46,660 bases of DNA, from NCBI GenBank assembly GCA_017626405.1, contig JAGAIS010000002.1:126189-172848 (forward strand), written 5' to 3'. The notes beneath the pieces are model-generated. The model did not search any database and had not been told where the DNA came from. It saw nothing but the letters and a program-made list of their open reading frames with translations. This document shows, piece by piece, positions 1 to 7,750 of the stretch (positions are counted from its first letter, which is position 1; each line of letters begins with the position of its first letter). A program made the translations under genes and the position numbers. Source of the DNA: Bacilli bacterium. GTDB taxonomy: Bacteria > Bacillota_I > Bacilli_A > RF39 > UBA660.

Positions 1-816
1 ATCTTCTAAATCAGATACTTCATTTTCTAGATTAGATATTTCTTGTTTAAGACCTTTAACTCTTTCATTAAAAAGTTTTCTTTCATATGAAGTAATATCT
101 CTATTTTTACCTTTTTCCTTTTCTTTAAGTTTAGAATCTAAACCATATGCAATATTAAATTCGTTGATACATCTTTCTCTCATTTTATCTTGAATAACTA
201 CTAATGATTCTTTTGTAAAAATAGATGTTTTTCCAACTTGTCTTGATAAACCTGTTTTACAATTTTCCTTAACTGGAACTCCGACTATATGCATATGTGG
301 AGAGTGTTCATCAAAGTGAATATTCGCATTTGCTATATAAAAGTCTGGAACTATTTCTTGTATATCTGCTAATTGTTGTTCAAATACTTGTGTCATTTGA
401 TATTTATATTCTAAACTTTTCTCATCCCAATATTCCATATTTCCAAGTTCAATAACAATTTCACATGCAAGATCATGTTTAGTATCATTAGCAATCTTAT
501 TAAAATAGTTATCTATCTTTCTATCATCTCTAGTTTGCTTATTATTATATTCTAGTCTTGCTTCATCAAATAAATCTAAATATAATTCTTTAACATCTTT
601 AACAATATCATTTGAACCTTTGATAGTTTTTATTAGTTCTTGATTATTATCATATTGTCTTAAATTATGATGATTAACTTTTCCTAATTGCTTAACATTT
701 TGAATAGCATTATTATTCTTTGATGTAGTACCTGATGGAGTATTCTTTGCTTCTTGTCTTGCTTTAATAGATTTGTTTTTATCATTACCTAAATGTAGTG
801 AATAAGATAATTCCAT
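1..816 (-). CDS. MobV-family relaxase (Pre/Mob plasmid recombination enzyme), C-terminus outside window
   Basis: This frame is open from an ATG at 816 to the window edge (272 codons), so it is truncated at its 3' end by the window, not by mutation. The protein begins MELSYSLHLGND and, near residues 175-187, carries HFDEHSPHMHIV, which matches the MobV motif H-x-D-E-x-x-P-H-x-H that coordinates the metal ion for nicking. MobV relaxases nick at oriT and start conjugative mobilization of plasmids and small integrative elements. The last visible part is rich in Lys and Glu and looks coiled-coil. A strong ribosome binding site, AGGGGGTG on the minus strand, sits just upstream of the ATG. The hairpin-rich 817-1065 segment directly upstream is where MobV elements place oriT, and a large serine recombinase follows upstream on the same strand, as in Tn4451-like mobilizable elements. 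Family assignment is secure; the substrate oriT is inferred. Confidence 0.88.
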   Translation of the reverse strand, partial: MELSYSLHLGNDKNKSIKARQEAKNTPSGTTSKNNNAIQNVKQLGKVNHHNLRQYDNNQELIKTIKGSNDIVKDVKELYLDLFDEARLEYNNKQTRDDRKIDNYFNKIANDTKHDLACEIVIELGNMEYWDEKSLEYKYQMTQVFEQQLADIQEIVPDFYIANANIHFDEHSPHMHIVGVPVKENCKTGLSRQVGKTSIFTKESLVVIQDKMRERCINEFNIAYGLDSKLKEKEKGKNRDITSYERKLFNERVKGLKQEISNLENEVSDLED

Positions 817-1065
817 ATTTTTTGCACCCCCTAAATTATGAATATTGAAAACGGCACGAAAGTGGCTTTGTCATTATTCATAACTTCCTATATATCTTGT
901 CAGAGACAAGATATGGAAGCTAAGGTTTACCACCTTAGAAACCGTTTATACTTTATTTCACAATAACCAAAACTTCGTAATAGTTAAAGTTCATAAAGTA
1001 TTAATTTTTCAATTGCTATCGCCACTTACAAAATTACTTTGTAATTTCATAACGTGCCACGCATT
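817..1065. other. Candidate oriT / relaxase recognition region
   Basis: This short gene-free segment lies between the relaxase start and the recombinase stop and is packed with inverted repeats. Arms 884-888/915-919 and 892-901/905-914 form one long hairpin (CTTCC, then ATATCTTGTC, loop AGA, then the complements). CTAAGGT at 920-926 pairs with ACCTTAG at 932-938. AAATTAC at 1031-1037 pairs with GTAATTT at 1041-1047 around TTT. On the minus strand there is also an ACTTTATGAAC-type stretch near 988-1002 that recalls MobV oriT sequences. MobV relaxases usually act on an oriT immediately upstream of their own gene, which fits this position. No nick site can be fixed from sequence alone. Confidence 0.45.
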
Positions 1066-2925
<1,860 letters not shown>

Positions 2926-2940
2926 TCAACTCCTTTTACT

Positions 2941-2992
2941 AAAAAAGAGGAGCCAATAGTATTTAATAAAGTCTAAATACTACTGACTCCTC
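2941..2992 (-). terminator. Intrinsic terminator/attenuator in the leader of the serine recombinase
   Basis: Read on the minus strand: GAGGAG (2992-2987), then TAGTATTTA (2983-2975), a loop, TAAATACTA, CTCCTC and a run of six T (2946-2941). Two paired blocks of 6 and 9 bp are separated by a 4-base internal loop. The hairpin stands only about 20 bases before the recombinase start codon, and its whole 5' arm lies within the last ten codons of the leader peptide. A ribosome on the leader would block folding. This is the layout of a translation-controlled attenuator. Confidence 0.85.
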
Positions 2993-3040
2993 AAAATATT
3001 CAATATTATAAATTTTCGATAAATTGTGTTTATATTTCAT
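2963..3040 (-). CDS. 25-aa leader peptide of the recombinase attenuator
   Basis: A short frame starts at ATG 3040-3038 behind a near-perfect SD (GGAGG at 3052-3048, 7-base spacer) and ends with TAA at 2965-2963. The peptide begins MKYKHNLSKIYN and ends FRLY. Its codons for FEESVVFRLY coincide with the 5' arm and loop of the terminator hairpin. It is too short and too well placed to be read as an ordinary gene; the likely role is to couple ribosome movement to read-through into the recombinase. Attenuation by leader translation is established for tet(M) in Tn916 and for several resistance genes. Which condition stalls or slows the ribosome here is unknown. Confidence 0.75.
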   Translation of the reverse strand: MKYKHNLSKIYNIEYFEESVVFRLY

Positions 3041-3085
3041 AGATGTACCTCCATTTCTAGAGTATACCTCTTTCATTGGTTATTT

Positions 3086-3113
3086 ATAATATCACTTTTT
3101 CTTAATTTGTCAA
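3086..3113 (-). promoter_or_regulatory. Sigma-A-type promoter for leader peptide and recombinase
   Basis: On the minus strand, a perfect -35 box TTGACA (3113-3108) and a -10 box TATTAT (3091-3086) are separated by 16 bases. Transcription would begin near 3079, giving a leader of about 160 bases before the recombinase start, with the leader peptide SD about 27 bases in. Confidence 0.75.
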
Positions 3114-3130
3114 TTCCCTGTTTAGGGAAT
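3113..3130. repeat. Perfect inverted repeat touching the -35 box (possible operator)
   Basis: ATTCCCT, spacer GTTT, AGGGAAT. The 7-bp arms end exactly at the TTGACA box of the recombinase promoter, so a dimeric repressor bound here would compete with RNA polymerase. It lies 10 bases downstream of the stop of the small gene at 3140-3412 and lacks a T-run, so an operator is more likely than a terminator. No binding protein is known. Confidence 0.5.
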
Positions 3131-3139
3131 AAGTAGTAT

Positions 3140-3412
3140 TTAGATTGTTTTTAAATAATCTTCTAGTTCTGATAATTTAATCTTATTAGATAAGTTTTCA
3201 ATAAATATTTCATTAGAATAATTAAATACTAGAAATGTTATATTATTAATTATTATTCTATGTGGCTCAATATAAGTTAAGTTAGTTCTATCAACTTTTC
3301 TAATATTACCATTAATAATAGTTGGTTTAGTATTAGTAAAATCACATATAAACTCAATTTTCTTTTTTAATGATTCTTCTAATGAAAGTTCTTCTTTAAT
3401 AATATTTACCAT
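3140..3412 (-). CDS. Small protein of unknown function at the mobile element boundary
   Basis: I do not recognise this 90-aa protein. It starts MVNIIKEELSLEESLKKK, has a charged helical N-terminus (about 1-25), a central beta-rich part around YIEPHRIIINNITFLVFN, and a helical end. I chose the ATG at 3412 because the SD AAAGGA lies 8 bases upstream of it; the ATG three codons earlier (3421) overlaps that SD. The gene lies between the recombinase leader and the terminator of tRNA-His, on the same strand as both. It may be element cargo or a regulator of excision, since small genes beside serine recombinases often are, but nothing in the sequence proves this. No clear promoter of its own fits between its SD and the tRNA terminator; a weak TTGTTA/TTAAAA pair is the best candidate. 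Confidence 0.6.
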   Translation of the reverse strand: MVNIIKEELSLEESLKKKIEFICDFTNTKPTIINGNIRKVDRTNLTYIEPHRIIINNITFLVFNYSNEIFIENLSNKIKLSELEDYLKTI

Positions 3413-3455
3413 TGTTTCCATCCTTTCTTTTTAAGTTAGGATAGTTTTTAATAAC

Positions 3456-3483
3456 AAAAAAACTAATCCATTTCTGAATTAGT
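3456..3483 (-). terminator. Intrinsic terminator of tRNA-His
   Basis: On the minus strand ACTAATTC (3483-3476), loop AGAAAT, GGATTAGT (3469-3462) form an 8-bp stem with one T-G wobble, followed by seven T (3462-3456). It lies about 40 bases beyond the CCA end of tRNA-His and is the natural end of that transcript. Confidence 0.8.
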
Positions 3484-3495
3484 CATTTATCATAA

Positions 3496-3510
3496 CTCGA
3501 AAAGTTCGAG
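3496..3510. repeat. Short perfect hairpin between tRNA-His and its terminator
   Basis: CTCGAA, loop AAG, TTCGAG. It sits in the 3' trailer of the tRNA-His precursor, where it could influence 3' end processing. It is also the kind of short dyad found near recombinase crossover sites, but without the other end of the element this cannot be tested here. Confidence 0.4.
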
Positions 3511-3522
3511 CAGATTTCACAA

Positions 3523-3599
3523 TGGGGCGAAATAAGGGAGTCGAACCCTTGCATAATAGAGCCACAATCTACCGTGTTAACCACTTCACCAATTCCGCC
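3523..3599 (-). tRNA. tRNA-His (anticodon GTG)
   Basis: Cloverleaf on the minus strand: acceptor GCGGAAT (3598-3592) pairs with ATTTCGC (3533-3527) with one G-T; anticodon stem GTAGA/TCTAT encloses loop TTGTGGC with anticodon GTG; T-arm AAGGG-TTCGACT-CCCTT. The extra G at 3599 opposite discriminator C at 3526 is the histidine-specific G-1:C73 pair. CCA is encoded (3525-3523). Single-copy or not cannot be told. The mobile element lies immediately downstream of its 3' end. Confidence 0.97.
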
Positions 3600-3611
3600 A
3601 TGACAACAATA

Positions 3612-3640
3612 ATTCTAACAAAAAAAATAAAATTATGCAA
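3612..3640 (-). promoter_or_regulatory. Promoter of tRNA-His
   Basis: Minus strand -35 TTGCAT (3640-3635), 17-base spacer, -10 TAGAAT (3617-3612). The predicted start lies a few bases before the mature 5' end of the tRNA. It is divergent from the promoter at 3657-3685. Confidence 0.65.
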
Positions 3641-3656
3641 CAATAATTTGATTAGT

Positions 3657-3685
3657 TTGCGAATCTACTTAATATTTGCTATAAT
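3657..3685 (+). promoter_or_regulatory. Promoter of the metallopeptidase-like gene
   Basis: TTGCGA (3657-3662), 17-base spacer, TATAAT (3680-3685). The predicted start near 3691-3693 is downstream of the TTG at 3688, which matters for choosing the start codon of the next gene. Confidence 0.6.
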
Positions 3686-3687
3686 AA

Positions 3688-4578
3688 TTGACCAAAAAGA
3701 GGGGTATTATAGAACTATTTCAGTCGCATTTACAAAATGCTAAATTATTTTTTGAATATTTGAAATATAGTGAATTATGTTATTCGTATGATGAAATATC
3801 CGATTCTATTTCATACGAAAATTATCAAATGTTACTAAAAGAAATAGAAACTTTTGATAGAATTCCTCTTCAAGACAATTATGTCTATGCATCACCATCG
3901 ACAGTATTTGACTCTTCAATGTATATTATAGAATATTTATTTGGAAGTGTTGTAAATCAAAATTTTATAGATGATTTGTCCAATAGAATACTTATTAGAG
4001 GAAAAAGTAATGTATATGAAGGCGCGCTAGTTTACGAAGATAATCCACAAAATAAAAAATTTTTATTTGACCGTCTAGATACAACTACGAGCATTCCAGT
4101 ATTTACTCATGAAGTAACACATTTTCTATATGATGAAACTCCAATATTTTCAAATATTCATACCTTAGATATTCTAGCTATATTATCCGAATTAATAGCA
4201 GTAGATATTATTGACGAAAGAAAAATAGATGATATATCAAAAAACGCAATATATGTTGCAAGAATCAAAGACTTGAAAGATACTTATGAAATATTATCTG
4301 TTCATTATCCTCAATACAAAAATCAAGCAATTGATAGATTTGCTTTAAATTTAATAAAGTTATTTGCAACTCACACAACTTATAAATATACTTATTCTTT
4401 TATGGTTGCCTATAATTTATTCCTATGTTACAAAGAAGATCAAACGAGATTTAAAGCCAAACTAAAAAAACTAGTTGAGAATAAAGAACATATATCGACA
4501 TTATTGAATTATTACAATATTGGTTTTAAAAATAATAAAAGTACCGATAATGCTATTAAATTAATCAAATCTTTATGA
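3688..4578 (+). CDS. Putative zinc metallopeptidase (HExxH, gluzincin-like)
   Basis: The product of up to 296 aa has HEVTH at residues 141-145 and an E-x-x-A motif (ELIA, Glu168) 23 residues later, the usual third zinc ligand of gluzincins. No signal peptide or membrane segment is visible, so it is probably cytosolic. Beyond the zinc site I cannot place it in a named family. The start is unclear: the frame opens at TTG 3688, but the promoter just upstream predicts transcription from about 3692, so TTG may not be in the mRNA. A GAGGGG SD at 3699-3704 would then serve a rare start codon (ATA at 3709 or ATT at 3706). No in-frame ATG occurs before residue 48. It is followed after 23 bases by a small membrane protein and then holA. 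Confidence 0.7.
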   Translation: MTKKRGIIELFQSHLQNAKLFFEYLKYSELCYSYDEISDSISYENYQMLLKEIETFDRIPLQDNYVYASPSTVFDSSMYIIEYLFGSVVNQNFIDDLSNRILIRGKSNVYEGALVYEDNPQNKKFLFDRLDTTTSIPVFTHEVTHFLYDETPIFSNIHTLDILAILSELIAVDIIDERKIDDISKNAIYVARIKDLKDTYEILSVHYPQYKNQAIDRFALNLIKLFATHTTYKYTYSFMVAYNLFLCYKEDQTRFKAKLKKLVENKEHISTLLNYYNIGFKNNKSTDNAIKLIKSL

Positions 4579-4601
4579 TATAATTTCTATAAGGTGATAA
4601 T

Positions 4602-5057
4602 ATGAAACAAAAAATAATATATATCATTGTTACACTAATTGTCATTTGTATATTAGTTGCGAACTATTTTTATACTGATAGTCAAAAAGATTATTATTTA
4701 GAGTGTAATTATGTAACTAATACTTTTAACTATAATGAAAAATTGACATTCCGTTTTTTAGAGGGAACTCTATTCAGATATCAAAGAGATGAGATAATAG
4801 AACCCGAAGATTTAGAAAAAGAATATGAGAAATATGAAAAGAAAAAAGAGGAAGCTCCTAACTATGCATATTTTGATTATAATATAAGAAATGATGGTAA
4901 AAAGATATATGTTACAACTAAGATAGAGGCATTTCATACGATTGATTTCTATAATGATTATATTAAAGAATTAGATATTACTTTTGATGATTCTATTGAT
5001 TCAATAAAAAAAGAATTGGAAAGTAAAAACTATACATGTAAGATTATGCGCAAATAG
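4602..5057 (+). CDS. Small membrane-anchored protein, unknown function
   Basis: The 151-aa protein starts MKQKIIYIIVTLIV, with one hydrophobic segment at about residues 4-22 that could be an uncleaved anchor; there is no lipobox. The rest is charged and presumably outside the membrane, with an acidic/lysine-rich stretch around residues 65-85 (LEKEYEKYEKKKEE) and two cysteines (Cys35 and Cys147) that could form a disulfide. The SD AAGGTGATAAT is typical of this genome. It is 8 bases upstream of holA and probably cotranscribed with it. I do not recognise the family. Confidence 0.75.
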   Translation: MKQKIIYIIVTLIVICILVANYFYTDSQKDYYLECNYVTNTFNYNEKLTFRFLEGTLFRYQRDEIIEPEDLEKEYEKYEKKKEEAPNYAYFDYNIRNDGKKIYVTTKIEAFHTIDFYNDYIKELDITFDDSIDSIKKELESKNYTCKIMRK

Positions 5058-5065
5058 GGGGATTT

Positions 5066-5995
5066 ATGAAGAATATTTATTTGATAAAAAGCCCGAGTTT
5101 TCATTTGACTGATATGCTGATTAAAGACATCTCTAATGGACAAGAAAATATCACCATTGTTTCCTTAATGAATACTAGCATTTACGATTGTATAGAAGAT
5201 GCATCCTATTTTGGATTATTTGATGGACCTAGAGTAATTGTTATTAAAGATACCAAATATTTTGGTGGTAAGTTCAATTACGAGGAAGAAAGTGAAGCTA
5301 TAAAAAAATTTCTAAGTAATATGGATGATACTCTAACTTGTATATTCGTATGTGATAGTATTGTTGCTTCTAAAGATTTAACTAAAACAGCAGTTTCCTT
5401 AGGTGCAAAAATTATTGATAAAACTAATTTAGAAGAAGATGATATTAGCAGTATAATCTCATCATATACAAAAGATAATGACATTAAAATTGATTCTAAG
5501 GCAATAAATCTAATATTAAAGAATGCTGATAATAATCTAGATATTGCAATAACAGAGATAGATAAATTATCAAATGTCGATAAGGTAATTACGGAAGCAA
5601 TAGTAAATGAATATGGAACAAAGATTGAAAGCGACGAAACATTTGCCTTCATTGATGCTGTTATACATAAAGACTTTAAAAACGCCTTTGATATCTTAGA
5701 TACACTTTTACAAAAGAATGCGGAAGTAAATGGAATAATAAGTTTGCTTGCACGACGTTATGCGGAAATGTATATTTGTAAGTCTGTTACACCAAACGAT
5801 ATGAGTGATGAGGACCTAGCTAAACGATTAAATTATAAAAAAGGGGGCAAGATATATTTCATAAGAAAGGATGCTAAAATATATACTTTAGATCAGTTAA
5901 AAGAAATAATAATTAATCTATCATTGCTGGATAAAAAAGTAAAAACAGGTACATCACCTGTCTATGGACTAAAAGAACTCTTACTTAGTTTGTAA
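5066..5995 (+). CDS. holA: DNA polymerase III subunit delta
   Basis: HolA is the clamp-loader subunit that opens the sliding clamp; it works with gamma/tau and delta' to load the beta ring for PolC and DnaE. The 309-aa product shows the family layout: N-terminal AAA-like part (MKNIYLIKS..., YFGLFDGPRVIVIKD near 50-65), the middle segment with ISSYTKDNDIKID, and the C-terminal collar domain ending YGLKELLLSL. Like other delta subunits it lacks a functional Walker A. Its last codons overlap the end of convergent rnhC by 15 bases and lie inside a shared terminator hairpin. Confidence 0.93.
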   Translation: MKNIYLIKSPSFHLTDMLIKDISNGQENITIVSLMNTSIYDCIEDASYFGLFDGPRVIVIKDTKYFGGKFNYEEESEAIKKFLSNMDDTLTCIFVCDSIVASKDLTKTAVSLGAKIIDKTNLEEDDISSIISSYTKDNDIKIDSKAINLILKNADNNLDIAITEIDKLSNVDKVITEAIVNEYGTKIESDETFAFIDAVIHKDFKNAFDILDTLLQKNAEVNGIISLLARRYAEMYICKSVTPNDMSDEDLAKRLNYKKGGKIYFIRKDAKIYTLDQLKEIIINLSLLDKKVKTGTSPVYGLKELLLSL

Positions 5996-6005
5996 GAGCT
6001 CTTTT
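5971..6005. terminator. Bidirectional terminator shared by holA and rnhC
   Basis: AAAAGAACTCTTAC (5971-5984), loop TTAGTTT, GTAAGAGCTCTTTT (5992-6005): 14 positions with one mismatch, A-tract on one side and T-tract on the other, so it works in both directions. Both stop codons (TAA 5993-5995 for holA; complement of 5981-5983 for rnhC) are inside the hairpin. Confidence 0.85.
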
Positions 6006-6940
6006 ATTTTATCAGTATTTTTAAAGTTCATTTTGGCAATTTCTTGTAATTTATCAAAGCCAAATTTTTTTGCGATGTCAGCGCCAACATTATCAACTAA
6101 AGTACCAGCGCCTTTAGGTATATTCATTCCAAGTTCTTGATTTAACTTTTTCATTTCTCCCAAGAAGATATATCTCGATATGATACTAGATACAGCAACT
6201 GAAAGACACTTATCTTCAGCATGAGTAGAAAAAGTAATGTTTGTTACTTTTTCTATTGAAGAAGAAATATGTTCAAAATATTTTTTTGGAAATACAAATT
6301 GATCCATTACAATTTTGTCATAATTGTATCTATCTTTCTTTGTAAGACTCACAAGAACTTTATTATGAAGAATAGCTTTTACCTTATTCATGTTAGTAAT
6401 TCCAATTCTATTATAATCAGTTGGCTTTAAGATGTATGTAACATGAGGTATTTCTTTTATTAGAGTAGGAGCAATTTGAATTATTTTTTCATCAGTAATC
6501 TTTTTAGAATCTCTTACCCCTAATTCATATAACATTCCCTTATTTTTAATATCTACGAATGATGCAGTTACGACGATTGGACCAAAATAATCTCCTGTAC
6601 CGACTTCATCAGAACCAATAGTTGAGATATTTTTGAATCTATCATCTTTTAACTCTTCATTTTTCTTATCTTTTTCTTGATTTTTCTTTTCAATCTCTGC
6701 TAAACAATCGCGATTATTTTTTATTCTTTCCTGTTCTGTCCAATAACTTGCTTCGATATCGGCACCAATTCCTTGAAACATCAATTTCCCCGATTCATAT
6801 AGAGTAATTACACAATCATAGTCCTTTACTTGAAAAACAGAGTAAGGAGGTTTATTCTCTATAGCTCTATCTTTATAAAAATCAATTACTTCATTCTTTA
6901 GATTATCGGATATTTTAAAAACGATTGTCTGTTGCTTCAT
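5981..6940 (-). CDS. rnhC: Ribonuclease HIII
   Basis: RNase HIII cuts the RNA strand of RNA-DNA hybrids and removes R-loops and primers. The 319-aa product has an N-terminal TBP-like substrate-binding domain (about 1-90, ending YWTEQERIKNN) and a catalytic domain opening with GSDEVGTGDYFGP (near 108-120), the hallmark Asp-Glu pair. Further motifs are RDSKKITD, DQFVFPKKYF and SVAVSSIISRY. In Bacillus rnhC is next to zapA-cvpA; here a cvpA homologue lies divergently just upstream, so the neighbourhood is partly conserved. The SD is GGTGA before ATG at 6940. Confidence 0.95.
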   Translation of the reverse strand: MKQQTIVFKISDNLKNEVIDFYKDRAIENKPPYSVFQVKDYDCVITLYESGKLMFQGIGADIEASYWTEQERIKNNRDCLAEIEKKNQEKDKKNEELKDDRFKNISTIGSDEVGTGDYFGPIVVTASFVDIKNKGMLYELGVRDSKKITDEKIIQIAPTLIKEIPHVTYILKPTDYNRIGITNMNKVKAILHNKVLVSLTKKDRYNYDKIVMDQFVFPKKYFEHISSSIEKVTNITFSTHAEDKCLSVAVSSIISRYIFLGEMKKLNQELGMNIPKGAGTLVDNVGADIAKKFGFDKLQEIAKMNFKNTDKIKELLQTK

Positions 6941-6973
6941 AATATTTCACCAACCTTATTCTAACATAATTTA

Positions 6974-7002
6974 TTGCTTTTTAAAATATAATTATATATA
7001 AT
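6974..7002 (+). promoter_or_regulatory. Promoter of cvpA
   Basis: TTGCTT (6974-6979), 17-base spacer, TATAAT (6997-7002), then SD GGGTGATAATTAA before ATG 7023. The 81-base rnhC-cvpA gap must also carry the rnhC promoter; TAGAAT on the minus strand (6963-6958) is its likely -10. Confidence 0.55.
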
Positions 7003-7022
7003 TAGTATAGGGTGATAATTAA

Positions 7023-7742
7023 ATGGTAGTTTTAGATATAATTATAATATTATTCGTCTTACTAGGTGCATTTATTGGATATAAACAGGGAGCTATTACA
7101 AGTATTTTAAATATGATAGGCGCTTTACTAGTATTTGTTTTATCGTTTTATTTAAAAGGTCCAGTAAGCATGATATTATTTGAAACTTTTCCTTTCCATG
7201 TTCAAAATGGAATATTCGAAGGAATCTCTTCGATAAACTTTTTGTTATATGAGGGAATAGCATTTATTATCTGCGAAATTGTTTTAAGTATAATATTTGG
7301 AATACTAATGAGAGTAACAAAAGTATTCAATAAAATGGTTAATAAGATAATAATTCTTGCAATACCAAATAAGATTATTGGTGCTGCATTCGGAGCTTTA
7401 AGACATTTTATATTTGGTTTCTTCCTACTATTTATCTGTAGTTTAATTCCATATACAAGCAAATTTGTAAAGAATTCAAGTTTTAGTATGGGTATATTAA
7501 ATAATACTCCTATACTAACTAACATAACAAAGGATTTCAATAATTCAATTAGAGATATCTATGCTTTAATTGATAAATATGACGAATCGACAGAAATAGC
7601 TAAAGAAAATATCGATTATGACACTTTAGACATTTTATTAAAATATGATATTGTTTCGCCTGATACAATCAAAAAGATGAATGAAAATGGCAAAATCAAA
7701 ATAGATAATGTCGATGAATTAATTAATAAATATAGTAAGTAG
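7023..7742 (+). CDS. CvpA family membrane protein
   Basis: The 239-aa product carries the CvpA fold: an N-terminal segment VVLDIIIILFVLLGAFIGYKQG, then three more hydrophobic helices (about 25-45, 75-100, 115-145) and a polar C-terminal tail (about 165-239). CvpA proteins are inner-membrane proteins linked to colicin V secretion and envelope stress; their molecular activity is not settled. The Gly-rich first helix and the position next to rnhC support the call. The gene is 8 bases from the following 499-aa orphan and shares its transcript. Confidence 0.85.
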   Translation: MVVLDIIIILFVLLGAFIGYKQGAITSILNMIGALLVFVLSFYLKGPVSMILFETFPFHVQNGIFEGISSINFLLYEGIAFIICEIVLSIIFGILMRVTKVFNKMVNKIIILAIPNKIIGAAFGALRHFIFGFFLLFICSLIPYTSKFVKNSSFSMGILNNTPILTNITKDFNNSIRDIYALIDKYDESTEIAKENIDYDTLDILLKYDIVSPDTIKKMNENGKIKIDNVDELINKYSK

Positions 7743-7750
7743 GCAAGAAT

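Noticed and set aside
3522..3743. 73-aa frame on the plus strand
   Set aside because: It is the antisense of tRNA-His followed by intergenic DNA; no SD, no family resemblance.
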